Assembly: GCA_949840915.1 (NCBI GenBank)
Contig: CATKXY010000017.1
Span: 1 to 48,300, forward strand
Direction of reading: 5' to 3'
DNA length: 48,300 nucleotides
DNA from: an uncultured Lachnospiraceae bacterium
GTDB taxonomy: Bacteria; Bacillota; Clostridia; Lachnospirales; Lachnospiraceae
Below, one piece after another: positions 17,616-26,487 of this stretch. Numbering within the stretch: the first letter of the stretch is position 1; every line of letters begins with the position of its first letter. Both the position numbers and the translations under genes were made by a program. The notes under the pieces are model-generated. The model did not search any database, was not told where the DNA came from, and worked only from the letters and a program-made list of their open reading frames with translations.

Positions 17616-17929
17616 CTGTATTCCAATGTGTTTTGTTCGGGTTTCTGATCGTATGTGCCGTGTCGGTCAGCTTCTCTAAGAATCTTCTGAATTCGGTGCT
17701 GATCTATATGTCCTTTTCCCTGGTGATGTCCATTGTGTGGGTGACTCTGCAGTCCCCGGATCTGGCTATCACGGAGGCTGCTGTGGGAGCGGGTATCACC
17801 AGCCTGCTGTTCTTCGCCACGCTGAAAAAGATTCATGCCATCAATACCAGAAGAGAGCAGGAGAAGAAGGATGTCTTCCAGGGGCTCAACGAGAAAAATG
17901 TAGGGGAGGAGGTGAGCCGCCGTGAGTAA
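17612..17929 (+). CDS. MbhD-like subunit (DUF4040; equivalent to part of MrpA C-terminus)
   Basis: 105 aa, overlapping subunit G by 4 nt. Three membrane segments; the sequence SPDLAITEAAVGAGITSLLFFATL is the conserved core of MbhD and of the matching segment in the MrpA C-terminus, with the glutamate of ITEAAVG a candidate proton-path residue. Being a separate small gene after subunit G, rather than part of a large MrpA, marks this locus as Mbh-like in order. Confidence 0.85.
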   Translation: MTVFQCVLFGFLIVCAVSVSFSKNLLNSVLIYMSFSLVMSIVWVTLQSPDLAITEAAVGAGITSLLFFATLKKIHAINTRREQEKKDVFQGLNEKNVGEEVSRRE

Positions 17930-18890
17930 GCTCAAATCCCGGGAGGAGTATGAGAAGACGGGGAGTTTCCGGTTTTGGAGGTGGCTTGACGGCCGCAGGG
18001 ATCCCTATGTAGGGCAGGTGGAGATGAAGCCGCAGACACCCGTGGAGACGCCGGAGCTGACGATCAGAGAACGGCTGCGGGACAGTCAGGCGGTGAGGGA
18101 CAAGGTCTACGATATAGAGAATAACAAGAGCCTGAATTTCTTTCACAGAGTTTATGTGCTGGCGGCCATCGTGTACTGTGTGGGTCTGGCTGTGATCCTG
18201 TTAGCCATGGTGGCGTATCTTCCTCCCACGGGAGAGGCAGATCGGCCGGTGAACAATGAGGTGTCTGCCCGTTATATCGAGAGCGGCCTGCAGGAGACAG
18301 GAGCGGTGAACATCGTTACCGGGATGATACTCGATTACCGGGCCTTCGATACTTTCGGAGAGTCCAACGTATTATTTGCCGCCACTACGACGGTGCTGAT
18401 CCTGCTTCACAGAAAAAAGAAGAATCAGGACGGCAGGGTGGAGGAGCTTGAGAACGACAGACTGCTGGAGCCCAAGAGGGATGCGATTTTGCAGGGGTCG
18501 GCCACGGTGCTGGTACCCATCATCATTCTCTTTGGCATTTATGTGATCCTAAACGGTCATCTGTCCCCGGGCGGAGGCTTTTCCGGGGGAGCTGTCATCG
18601 GTGCCGGGCTGATTCTGTATCTGAGTGCCTTCGGTTTTGAGCGGGCGGAGAAATTGTTTACGGAAAAGCTCTATAAAACGGTGAGTTTTGCTGCGCTGAC
18701 CACCTATTGTCTGGCCAAGAGCTATTCCTTTTTTACGGGGGCCAATCATCTGGAAAGTCATATTCCGCTCGGAACTCCCGGGGCAATACTGAGCAGCGGT
18801 CTGATCTTTGTGCTGAATATCTGTGTGGGCATGGTAGTGGCCTGCACAATGTATACCTTTTATGTGATGTTCCGCAAGGGAGATTTTTAG
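17922..18890 (+). CDS. Fused MbhE-like + MnhB/MbhF antiporter subunit
   Basis: 322 aa, overlapping the previous gene by 8 nt (GTG start). About 75 hydrophilic N-terminal residues, then an MbhE-like part: a membrane helix (VYVLAAIVYCVGLAVILLAMVAYL), an extracellular loop and RAFDTFGESNVLFAATTTVLILL. After a charged linker comes a full MnhB domain (LFGIYVILNGHLSPGGGFSGGAVIG to the C-terminus), with the GGGFSGG motif. In archaeal Mbh these are two proteins, MbhE and MbhF; in Mrp, MbhE equals the end of MrpA and MbhF equals MrpB. Fusion is seen directly as one uninterrupted frame. Confidence 0.85.
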   Translation: MSKLKSREEYEKTGSFRFWRWLDGRRDPYVGQVEMKPQTPVETPELTIRERLRDSQAVRDKVYDIENNKSLNFFHRVYVLAAIVYCVGLAVILLAMVAYLPPTGEADRPVNNEVSARYIESGLQETGAVNIVTGMILDYRAFDTFGESNVLFAATTTVLILLHRKKKNQDGRVEELENDRLLEPKRDAILQGSATVLVPIIILFGIYVILNGHLSPGGGFSGGAVIGAGLILYLSAFGFERAEKLFTEKLYKTVSFAALTTYCLAKSYSFFTGANHLESHIPLGTPGAILSSGLIFVLNICVGMVVACTMYTFYVMFRKGDF

Positions 18891-18902
18891 GAGGATATCC
18901 CA

Positions 18903-19274
18903 ATGGGAAATTTGTTTGCCAATTATGGAGAGGCTGTGGCGATGATTCTGTTTGTGATCGGTTTTGCCAATCTGCTGCTGCATAAGAATCTGATCAAGAA
19001 GATCATTGGACTGAATATCATGGATTCCGCCATCTATTTATTTCTGGCACAGAAGGGGTATATTGCCGGGCGGGGCGTACCTATCGTGACGGACGGCGTA
19101 CAGTCGGTGGAGGCCTATATCAATCCCATTCCCAGCGGCCTGGTACTGACCGGCATCGTTGTGTCGGTGTCGGTGTCCGCACTGATGCTGTCTTTGACCA
19201 TCCGTCTTTACCGCAGATATCACACGCTGGATCTGGACGAGATATCAACGCTGTTGAAGAAGGAGGGGGTATAA
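18903..19274 (+). CDS. mnhC: Mrp/Mbh-type antiporter subunit C (NuoK-like)
   Basis: 123 aa, three membrane segments. LLLHKNLIKKIIGLNIMDSAIYLFL and ALVLTGIVVSVSVSALMLSL-type pattern (GLVLTGIVVSVSVSALMLSL) are typical of MnhC/NuoK. Ribosome site TAGGAGGA. Its TAA shares one base with the ATG of the next gene. Corresponds to MbhG and MrpC. Confidence 0.9.
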   Translation: MGNLFANYGEAVAMILFVIGFANLLLHKNLIKKIIGLNIMDSAIYLFLAQKGYIAGRGVPIVTDGVQSVEAYINPIPSGLVLTGIVVSVSVSALMLSLTIRLYRRYHTLDLDEISTLLKKEGV

Positions 19275-20767
19275 TGGAGTTTATACGAAATTTCCCGTTT
19301 TTTTCCATTATGCTCTCCATGTTTGGCGGAATCGTGTCCCCGGTGCTGCCGGAAAGAGCTGCAAAGTGGGTGAACCGGGCAATCATCACGGTGGTGGGAG
19401 CATTATCTCTGGCACTGCTTTTGTATCTTCTGGAGACGGGGGAGAGCTATGTCTATATGATGGGGCATTTCCCCGCACCCTGGGGCAATGAGATCAGGGC
19501 AGGGGTGCTGGAGGCGGGCATGGCGCTGTTTTTCTGCATTATCATGCTGCTGTCCATGCTGGGCGGGGCACATAAGCTGTTGACGGAGGTGGCGGCGGAA
19601 AAGCAGAATCTGTATTATATCCTGGTGAATCTATTGCTGAGTTCTCTGCTTGCACTGGTATATACCAATGATATTTTTACGGCCTATGTGTTTGTGGAGA
19701 TCAATACGATCACTGCCTGCGGTCTGATCATGATCCGGGAGACGGGCAGAACCATCGAGGCGGCGGTGCGATATATGATCATGAGTCTCCTGGGTTCGGG
19801 TCTGCTGCTTCTGGGCCTGTGTGTTCTCTATGATCTGACGGGGCATCTGCTGATGAGCAATATGCGGGAGCAGGTGGCGTATCTTGCGGCGAATGATCTG
19901 TATGCCATGCCCCTGCTGGTGACCATCGGGCTTATCTCTTCAGGGCTTGCCATCAAGAGCGCTCTGTTTCCGTTCCATGCGTGGCTGCCGGACGCATACG
20001 GTTACTCGACTGCATCTTCCGCTGCCATGCTGTCGAGTCTGGTGTCCAAGGGTTATATTTTCCTGCTGGTAAAATTGATCTACAGGGTATATGGTTTCGA
20101 GGTGTTTCATGACAGTCATATTGTGAATGTTTTGTTTGTGTTTGGTCTGATGGGAATGATCTTCGGATCGCTCAGCGCGATCCGGGAAAATGATATCAGG
20201 AGGATGGTGGCTTTCTCCTCCGTGGCACAGATCGGGTATATTTTCATGGGTATCGGTATGGGGACGCAGGTTGCCATGGTGGCGGGAGTGTTTCATATCC
20301 TGTCCCATGCGGCTACCAAGTCTCTGCTGTTCATCTCGGCGGCAGGTCTCACGGATGTGTCGGGTGGAAGCCGCAGATTTGAGGATCTGACGGGGGCGGG
20401 CTACAGAGATCCCTGGGCGGGGGCAGCCTTTACGGCAGGCGCCTTGTCCATGGTGGGCGTTCCTCTGTTTTCGGGTTTTATCTCCAAGCTTTTGTTTGCC
20501 CAGGCCGCGGTGCAGAACAGCGGTAAAATGCTGCCCGCGTTGATCGTGCTGGGAATCAGTACGATCCTCAACGCCGTATATTTCATGAAAACGGTCATCC
20601 GCCTCTACACGCGCGTGGGTGCGGCGGAGAAAAGCGGCCGGCAGTTTGCGGGCCGGAAGCTGTATGTGGCGGCTTTGATCGGTTTTATGATTCTGAATGT
20701 CGTGCTGGGAGTGAATTCCCAGCCCATCGTGGATATGATCGGGCAGGGGCTCGGCATGTTTGCATAA
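19274..20767 (+). CDS. mnhD: Antiporter subunit D, copy 1 (NuoN/M-like)
   Basis: 497 aa, about 14 membrane helices. Carries the conserved ion-path residues of this superfamily: E142 in FVEINTITACG, K228 in AIKSALFPFHAWLPDAYGYS (TM7 region), and a His/Lys pair in LSHAATKSLLFI. The WLPDAY motif is the usual MrpD form. It should be a proton- or sodium-translocating subunit. Starts in the stop of subunit C; 12-nt gap to the next copy. Confidence 0.92.
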   Translation: MEFIRNFPFFSIMLSMFGGIVSPVLPERAAKWVNRAIITVVGALSLALLLYLLETGESYVYMMGHFPAPWGNEIRAGVLEAGMALFFCIIMLLSMLGGAHKLLTEVAAEKQNLYYILVNLLLSSLLALVYTNDIFTAYVFVEINTITACGLIMIRETGRTIEAAVRYMIMSLLGSGLLLLGLCVLYDLTGHLLMSNMREQVAYLAANDLYAMPLLVTIGLISSGLAIKSALFPFHAWLPDAYGYSTASSAAMLSSLVSKGYIFLLVKLIYRVYGFEVFHDSHIVNVLFVFGLMGMIFGSLSAIRENDIRRMVAFSSVAQIGYIFMGIGMGTQVAMVAGVFHILSHAATKSLLFISAAGLTDVSGGSRRFEDLTGAGYRDPWAGAAFTAGALSMVGVPLFSGFISKLLFAQAAVQNSGKMLPALIVLGISTILNAVYFMKTVIRLYTRVGAAEKSGRQFAGRKLYVAALIGFMILNVVLGVNSQPIVDMIGQGLGMFA

Positions 20768-20779
20768 GGAGGTTGTGTT

Positions 20780-22255
20780 ATGGCTTTCATTTGGCTGTCC
20801 ATAGCGTTTCCCGTCGCCAGCGGTCTGTATCTGCTTGTGAGACGGGAATACGCGCACAGAAAGCGGCTGTTATGTACGGCGGGTATCAGCTTTTTGGCGG
20901 CGGCATGTCTTGCGGCTCTGGCGTTGTGGAGGGGAGCGGGCTGCGGCTGCAGATTACTCCGGCTGACGGAGACGCTTACTCTGGAGCTTCACATAGATGG
21001 CATGGGCGCTCTGTTTGCGGGTATGGCTACGGTCGTCTTTTTGTGTGCGGGATTCTTCTCCTTTGCATATATGGGGCATGAGGAGCATGAGAAGCGTTAT
21101 TACGGATTCTATCTGATCGTGCTCGGGGTGCTGTATGCGCTCTGCTTTGCGGGCAATCTGATCACCTTCTATCTGTTCTTCGAGCTTCTGACGCTTTCTT
21201 CCGTGCCGCTTGTGCTGCACAATCAAAAGCATGAATCGGTTATGGCGGGACTAAAATACTTGTTTTATTCTTTATGCGGGGCATACATGGTGCTGTTCGG
21301 GCTGTATGTGGTAAGCAGATACAGTGAGACACTCCGGTTTTCGGAGGGCGGCGTATTGTCGGCGGATGCGGCGGCACACACGGGGCTGCTGCTGTTTGCG
21401 GCATTTTTGATGATTCTCGGTTTTGGCGTAAAAGCGGGAATGTTTCCCATGCATGCGTGGCTTCCCGCGGCGCATCCCGTAGCGCCGGCTCCGGCCTCCG
21501 CGGTGTTGTCCGCGGTGATCGTAAAAGCAGGTGTGCTGGGACTGCTGCGGGTGGTGTATTATATCTTCGGCCCGGCGTTTCTGCGCGGGAGCTGGGTGCA
21601 GCGGGTGTGGCTTGCGCTGTCGCTGCTCACAGTGTTTATGGGCTCCGTGCTGGCATACCGGGAGGATGGACTGAAAAAGCGTCTGGCATACTCCACGGTG
21701 AGTCAGGTTTCCTATTGTCTGTTCGGGCTGGCGGTCATGAATGCCGAAGGACTGACGGGGAGTCTGTTGCAGATACTCAGTCATGGCTTTGTGAAGGCAG
21801 CGCTTTTTCTCTGTGCGGGCGCCGTGATCATTCAGACGGGCAAGACCAGAGTGTCACAGCTTCGAGGCATCGGGAAGGAGATGCCGGTGATGATGTGGTG
21901 CTTTACCGTCGCTTCCATGGGGCTGATCGGTCTGCCGCCCACAGGGGGCTTTATGAGCAAATGGTATCTGGCCATGGGCGGGCTCACCTGCGCGGATACG
22001 CTGTTTGCCCTGCTTGGTCCCGCAGTGCTGCTTGTCAGTGCGCTGTTGACTGCGGGATATCTGCTGGCTCCGGCTGTCGCGGGTTTTTTCCCGGGGGCTG
22101 ACTATGAGCACAAAGGGATCAAGAAGCGGGAGCCGCCTGCGCTCATGAATGTACCCATATTGATCCTGACCGCGCTCTCCGTGCTGCTGGGGATCTGGCC
22201 GGATGTGATCACCAATGGGATGGCGGAGTGGATCAAGGGGCTGGTGACGTTTTGA
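20780..22255 (+). CDS. Antiporter subunit D-like, copy 2
   Basis: 491 aa, about 14 membrane helices, same superfamily as copy 1 but clearly divergent: E135 in FFELLTLSSVPLV, K218 in GFGVKAGMFPMHAWLPAAHPVAPAPASAV, and LSHGFVKAALFLCAG. The AHPVAPAPASA motif (rather than DAYGYSTA) is of the NuoL/MbhH-like kind. GGAGG ribosome site. Key charged residues are kept, so it is likely functional, not structural only. Confidence 0.9.
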   Translation: MAFIWLSIAFPVASGLYLLVRREYAHRKRLLCTAGISFLAAACLAALALWRGAGCGCRLLRLTETLTLELHIDGMGALFAGMATVVFLCAGFFSFAYMGHEEHEKRYYGFYLIVLGVLYALCFAGNLITFYLFFELLTLSSVPLVLHNQKHESVMAGLKYLFYSLCGAYMVLFGLYVVSRYSETLRFSEGGVLSADAAAHTGLLLFAAFLMILGFGVKAGMFPMHAWLPAAHPVAPAPASAVLSAVIVKAGVLGLLRVVYYIFGPAFLRGSWVQRVWLALSLLTVFMGSVLAYREDGLKKRLAYSTVSQVSYCLFGLAVMNAEGLTGSLLQILSHGFVKAALFLCAGAVIIQTGKTRVSQLRGIGKEMPVMMWCFTVASMGLIGLPPTGGFMSKWYLAMGGLTCADTLFALLGPAVLLVSALLTAGYLLAPAVAGFFPGADYEHKGIKKREPPALMNVPILILTALSVLLGIWPDVITNGMAEWIKGLVTF

Positions 22256-22260
22256 ATGGA

Positions 22261-22278
22261 TGCCCGCCTCAGCGGGCA
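22261..22278 (+). other. Intercistronic RNA hairpin between antiporter copies 2 and 3
   Basis: TGCCCGC (22261-22267), CTCA loop, GCGGGCA (22272-22278): a perfect 7-bp GC-rich stem ending right at the AGGGGG ribosome site of copy 3. No U-tract follows, so it is not a terminator; it may tune translation or mark an RNA processing point. Confidence 0.55.
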
Positions 22279-22289
22279 GGGGGTATAAT

Positions 22290-23771
22290 ATGATACTGAT
22301 TGTGATTTTGATTCCCATGATAGCAGGGATTCTGGTTCCGTTTCTCCCGTTTCGGAAGAGATCCCATATGGAGATTTTCCTGGAGAGCCTTGTAATATTG
22401 AACAGTGTGCTGGTGTGGTATCTGATTCTGTATTGTCAGGAAAGTACCTTTGTATTAGCGCGTTTTACGGGTGATCTTTCCATCAGCTTTCATGTGGACG
22501 GCATGAGTACGGTGTTTGCAGGGCTGATCAGCGCATTGTGGCCCTTTGCCACGCTCTACGCCTTCTCTTATATGACAAGGGAGGAACATGAGAAAATTTT
22601 CTTTTTGTTCTATACCATGACCTACGGCGTGACGCTGGGTATCGCGTTCGCCTCGGATCTGATGACGCTGTACTGTTTCTATGAGCTGCTTACGCTGGTG
22701 ACGGTGCCGCTTGTGATGCATACTCTGACGCGGGAAGCCATTGTGGCCAGCCGCAAATATCTGTGCTATTCGCTGGGAGGCGCGGCATTTGCCTTTCTGG
22801 GGCTGATCTTCGTGATCGTCTATGGGGGTACTGCGGATTTTATGCCGGGCGGCGTGCTGGATTTTGGAAGGATCGGTGAACGGACCAATATACTCTTATT
22901 GGTTTATGTCATGGCATTTCTGGGTTTTGGCGTGAAGGCGGCAGTCTGCCCCTTTAACGCGTGGCTTCCCCGGGCCGGTGTGGCTCCCACACCGGTGACC
23001 GCGCTGCTGCATGCGGTGGCGGTGGTGAAATCCGGCGCTTTTGCCATCATCCGTCTGACCTATTACAGCTTCGGGGCAGACTTTGTGCGGGGCACTTGGG
23101 CGCAGAGGGTGCTTATGGCGATCGTACTGTTCACGATCGTGTACGGCTGCAGCCGGGCGGTGAAGGAGACTCATATCAAGAGAAGGCTTGCATATTCCAC
23201 CATCAGTAATCTGTCTTATATTCTCTTTGGAGTGCTGCTGCTGTCTCCAATGGGCATGGCCGGGGCGTTGACTCATCTGGTCTTTCATGCGGTGATCAAG
23301 ATTTGCTCCTTCTTCTGTGCGGGAGCCGTCATGCATCAGACGGACAGGCAGTATGTCCATGAGCTGGACGGTTTGGGGTATCGTATGCCGGTGGTATTCG
23401 GATGCTTTACGGTATCTGCTCTGGCGCTGATGGGAGTGCCGGGGCTTGCGGGATTTATCAGCAAGTGGAATCTGGCGGCTGCGGCGGTGGAAAGCGGTAT
23501 TCCTCTTGCCTATGCGGGCGTGGGATGTCTGCTGGTGAGCGCGCTGCTCACGGCAATCTATATGTTGACTATTGTAGTCAGAGCATTTTTCCCTGATAAA
23601 TTGTCTGTGCAGAATCGTTCCAAAAATCCCTCCGAGTGGGAGCGCATTCATGATCCTGACTGGAAAATGCTTCTGCCGCTTTGCGTCTTTGTGGTGTTTA
23701 TTGTGTATTTTGGCCTGCATTCTGCGCCGGTGACAGCATTTTTGACACAGGTGTCACTGAGCGTGTACTAA
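22290..23771 (+). CDS. Antiporter subunit D-like, copy 3
   Basis: 493 aa from the ATG at 22290 (AGGGGG upstream); an ATG at 22260 lies inside the hairpin with no ribosome site. About 14 membrane helices. E132 in FYELLTLVTVPLV, K216 in GFGVKAAVCPFNAWLPRAGVAPTPVTAL, and VFHAVIKICSFFCAG keep the ion-path pattern, though the WLPRAGVAPTPV loop differs from the other copies, in which the usual histidine is replaced. Gap of 28 nt to the next subunit. Confidence 0.9.
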   Translation: MILIVILIPMIAGILVPFLPFRKRSHMEIFLESLVILNSVLVWYLILYCQESTFVLARFTGDLSISFHVDGMSTVFAGLISALWPFATLYAFSYMTREEHEKIFFLFYTMTYGVTLGIAFASDLMTLYCFYELLTLVTVPLVMHTLTREAIVASRKYLCYSLGGAAFAFLGLIFVIVYGGTADFMPGGVLDFGRIGERTNILLLVYVMAFLGFGVKAAVCPFNAWLPRAGVAPTPVTALLHAVAVVKSGAFAIIRLTYYSFGADFVRGTWAQRVLMAIVLFTIVYGCSRAVKETHIKRRLAYSTISNLSYILFGVLLLSPMGMAGALTHLVFHAVIKICSFFCAGAVMHQTDRQYVHELDGLGYRMPVVFGCFTVSALALMGVPGLAGFISKWNLAAAAVESGIPLAYAGVGCLLVSALLTAIYMLTIVVRAFFPDKLSVQNRSKNPSEWERIHDPDWKMLLPLCVFVVFIVYFGLHSAPVTAFLTQVSLSVY

Positions 23772-23799
23772 GCTGAGGATCGGACAGGAGGATTGGAGA

Positions 23800-25893
23800 A
23801 TGACGGACTGGATTTTGAATCATCTGTATCTGTCGGCCTATGCGGCCGTGTTTGCTCCTATGGCGGCGGCTTTGGCAAGCTGGCTGGTGGGACGCCGCAA
23901 TGAGAACGGGCGGGATATTTTTGTATTTATCTGTTGCGGTATGGAATTTGCCGTATTACTGTTTTTGTTTCTGCTGACTCTGTGCGGTGTGGACTGCGGC
24001 GCAGCGCGCATCCCCAAGGTCTGCGGTATGGGACTCAATTTCCGGATGGACGGCTTCCGGGTGCTCTACGGTACGGTGGCGGCTTTTATGTGGCTGATGA
24101 CCACGGTATTTTCCAGAGAGTATTTTGCGCACTATCATAATAAGAACAGGTATTATTTTTTCCTGCTGCTGACCCTGGGGGCGACAGAGGGCGTGTTTCT
24201 GGCCCAGGACTTCTTCACGATCTTTGTCTTTTTTGAGATCATGTCGCTGGCATCCTTTGCCTGGGTGGCTCATGACGAGAAACCGGAATCACTGCGGGCG
24301 GCAAATACCTATCTGGGCGTGTCAATCATCGGAGGGCTGGTGATGCTCATGGGGCTTTTCCTGCTCTATGGCGCGGACAGCCGCCTGCTGCCTGCGGCAG
24401 GTCTTTGTCTGCTCTTTGGATTCGGGGCAAAGGCCGGTGCGTTCCCGCTTCATATCTGGCTGCCGAAGGCTCATCCCGTGGCTCCGGCCCCGGCCTCGGC
24501 ACTTCTGTCCGGTGTGCTGACCAAGACGGGTGTGTTTGGCATTCTATTGCTGACGGCGACGATATTCTGCGGGGATATGGCATGGGGGAGTCTGATCCTT
24601 GCTCTGGGTGTGCTGACCATGGTGTCCGGCGCTCTGCTGGCTTTGTTTTCCGTGGACTTAAAGCGGACGCTTGCCTGCTCCTCCGTTTCTCAGATCGGAT
24701 TTGTGCTGACAGGCGCAGGACTGGCAGGACTTTTGGGCGCTGAGAACACATTGGCGGTGCGGGGAGCGGTTCTGCATATGGTCAATCATTCTCTGATCAA
24801 GCTGGTGTTGTTTCTGGCGGCAGGCGTGGTGTTTATGAATCTCCACAAGCTGGATCTCAATGATATCAGAGGTTTCGGACGCAGAAAACCGCTGCTCAAT
24901 TACTGCTTTTTGATGGGAGCGCTGGGCATCGGAGGCATCCCTTTGTGGAACGGCTATGTGAGCAAGACGCTGCTGCATGAGAGTATCGTGGAGCTGACCC
25001 GGACGGCGCAGGAAGGCCGGGTGTCGGGCTGGCTGTCGGCGGGGGTCCTGCGGGGTATAGAGTGGGCCTTTTTGATCAGCGGAGGTCTGACCGTTGCCTA
25101 TATGACCAAGCTCTATGCGGCGATTTTCGTAGAGAAAAACCGGGATGTTGAGGTCCAGAGGAGCTTCGACGCCCTGAGAGGGCGATATATGAATAAACTC
25201 AGCGGAGGAGTACTGGCTGTGGGCGCGACCCTGCTTCCGCTTTTGGGATGTATGCCGGATCCGGTGATGGGAAAACTGGCAGATCTGGGACAGAGCCTGT
25301 TTGCGGGAGGAACTGCAGGCCTGCAGTATACCCGGGCAGAGAGCGATCATTTGATGAACTGGTTCAGCCTGAGTAATCTCAGGGGAGCGGCAGTTTCTGT
25401 CTGTATCGGAATTTTGTTGTATCTGTTTGTGGTGCGCATGCTGCTTATGAAGCGGGATGGCGACGGCAGAATCTATGTCAACAGGTGGAGCCCGTGGCTG
25501 GACCTGGAGAATCTGGTGTACCGCCCGGTACTGCTGTATGCACTGCCCTTTGTGTGCGGCGTGTTCTGCCGTGTGCTTGACAGTCTGACGGACGCAGTCA
25601 TCGTGTGCCTGCGAAAGACGATCTATCGGGACAGCAGACTTCCGGCAGAGCTCATGGAGGGAAATCGTTTTACACATATGGCCGGATGTGTCGGAAACGC
25701 ACTGCAGCGAGTGGGGAATCGCAGTGTCTGGAGAAAAAATCCGCGAAGTGTGGATTATGAACACAGATTTGCGCTGCTCTATCAGGAGTGGGAGGAGGAC
25801 AGCCTTATTATCGGCAGAAGTCTCTCCTTCGGCCTGTTGCTGTTCTGTGTGGGGCTGTTGCTCACAGTGATCTATCTGCTGGCGGCGGCTTAA
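23800..25893 (+). CDS. Large NuoL/MrpA-like antiporter subunit
   Basis: 697 aa. Fourteen-helix antiporter core with E146 in VFFEIMSLASFAW, K211 in GFGAKAGAFPLHIWLPKAHPVAPAPAS, and MVNHSLIKLVLFLAAG. After about residue 460 comes an extension with further membrane segments (GAAVSVCIGILLYLFVV, VLLYALPFVCGVFCRVL) and a final helix (LLLFCVGLLLTVIYLLAAA), joined by a long hydrophilic stretch. This resembles the C-terminal extension of NuoL or MrpA-type subunits, which forms a lateral helix, but the MrpA C-terminal MbhD/E parts are encoded separately upstream. Last gene of the operon. Confidence 0.88.
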   Translation: MTDWILNHLYLSAYAAVFAPMAAALASWLVGRRNENGRDIFVFICCGMEFAVLLFLFLLTLCGVDCGAARIPKVCGMGLNFRMDGFRVLYGTVAAFMWLMTTVFSREYFAHYHNKNRYYFFLLLTLGATEGVFLAQDFFTIFVFFEIMSLASFAWVAHDEKPESLRAANTYLGVSIIGGLVMLMGLFLLYGADSRLLPAAGLCLLFGFGAKAGAFPLHIWLPKAHPVAPAPASALLSGVLTKTGVFGILLLTATIFCGDMAWGSLILALGVLTMVSGALLALFSVDLKRTLACSSVSQIGFVLTGAGLAGLLGAENTLAVRGAVLHMVNHSLIKLVLFLAAGVVFMNLHKLDLNDIRGFGRRKPLLNYCFLMGALGIGGIPLWNGYVSKTLLHESIVELTRTAQEGRVSGWLSAGVLRGIEWAFLISGGLTVAYMTKLYAAIFVEKNRDVEVQRSFDALRGRYMNKLSGGVLAVGATLLPLLGCMPDPVMGKLADLGQSLFAGGTAGLQYTRAESDHLMNWFSLSNLRGAAVSVCIGILLYLFVVRMLLMKRDGDGRIYVNRWSPWLDLENLVYRPVLLYALPFVCGVFCRVLDSLTDAVIVCLRKTIYRDSRLPAELMEGNRFTHMAGCVGNALQRVGNRSVWRKNPRSVDYEHRFALLYQEWEEDSLIIGRSLSFGLLLFCVGLLLTVIYLLAAA

Positions 25894-25938
25894 CAGTCCG
25901 GGTCTTTCCACCGGGACATTTTGGCATTTTTGTCCCAT
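25894..25938 (+). terminator. Possible terminator of antiporter operon
   Basis: GTCCGGGT-CTTTCC-ACCGGGAC (one mismatch) followed by ATTTTGGCATTTTT; an alternative GGGAC/GTCCC pairing also exists. Imperfect, so moderate to low confidence. Confidence 0.4.
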
Positions 25939-25967
25939 GTTGCCCCGGGCATTATGTAAAAAGTGAA

Positions 25968-25996
25968 ATGACAAGCCGTCGGTTTTATGGTAAAAT
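25968..25996 (+). promoter_or_regulatory. Promoter of small membrane protein gene
   Basis: ATGACA (25968-25973), 17-bp spacer, TAAAAT (25991-25996) preceded by TGG (extended -10). A perfect 7-bp, 3-nt-loop hairpin (TTGCTGA 26015-26021 / TCAGCAA 26025-26031) lies in the short leader. Confidence 0.65.
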
Positions 25997-26060
25997 AATA
26001 CAAAAATTATGCGCTTGCTGAGAATCAGCAAAGGCAAATCTGCGAAAGGAGAAAAGCGAC

Positions 26061-26486
26061 ATGAAAAAGGTTTGGATTTGCGGTGTCCTTACGGTTCTGT
26101 GTATTGTTGCGGCCGTATTTTTAAGGATCTCAATGAGCAATGCAGAGCTGGACTATGAGGAGGTCAAAGCTATGGTGCTTAGTTCCGCAACTCAACAGAC
26201 AACGGTGAGCACCCGGTATTCCGAGAGCAGCATGAGCACACACAAAATCCGTGTGATGTATGAAGGAAAGGAATATGACTTGAAGAACGCTCACAATTCC
26301 TACTCTTACCGGGAGGGATCGATGGTTACGGCTTATCTGTCCAACGGAAAGCTGTATGCCAATGAAGAGGGCGTAAGAAATGCTTCCCCGGCCGGAATCG
26401 CATACTTTGCCGCACTGTTTGGATCCATCGGTATGTTCATTATCACAATGGTCGTAATGACGAAGGCAGGCAATAAACGGAAATGA
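26061..26486 (+). CDS. Small two-helix membrane protein, DUF3592-like
   Basis: 141 aa. N-terminal membrane helix (VWICGVLTVLCIVAAVFL), an extracellular domain of about 80 residues with a beta pattern (KIRVMYEGKEYDL, SMVTAYLSNGKLYA), and a C-terminal helix (AYFAALFGSIGMFIITMVVMT) with a basic tail. The layout and the V-x-Y-x-G strand resemble DUF3592 proteins, whose function is unknown. GAAAGGAG ribosome site; own promoter. Confidence 0.7.
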   Translation: MKKVWICGVLTVLCIVAAVFLRISMSNAELDYEEVKAMVLSSATQQTTVSTRYSESSMSTHKIRVMYEGKEYDLKNAHNSYSYREGSMVTAYLSNGKLYANEEGVRNASPAGIAYFAALFGSIGMFIITMVVMTKAGNKRK

Positions 26487-26487
26487 T

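Noticed and set aside
19940..20857. 305-codon open frame on the - strand
   Set aside because: Antisense to antiporter copy 1, same composition bias, no recognisable protein features.
16325..25893. Complex I or membrane-bound hydrogenase operon
   Set aside because: No [NiFe] large/small subunit, NuoB/C/D/I or flavoprotein gene occurs in or around the operon.
24658..26037. 459-codon open frame on the - strand
   Set aside because: It lies antisense to the large antiporter subunit, has Gln/His-rich composition with no domain, and no ribosome site. It is a by-product of codon bias.
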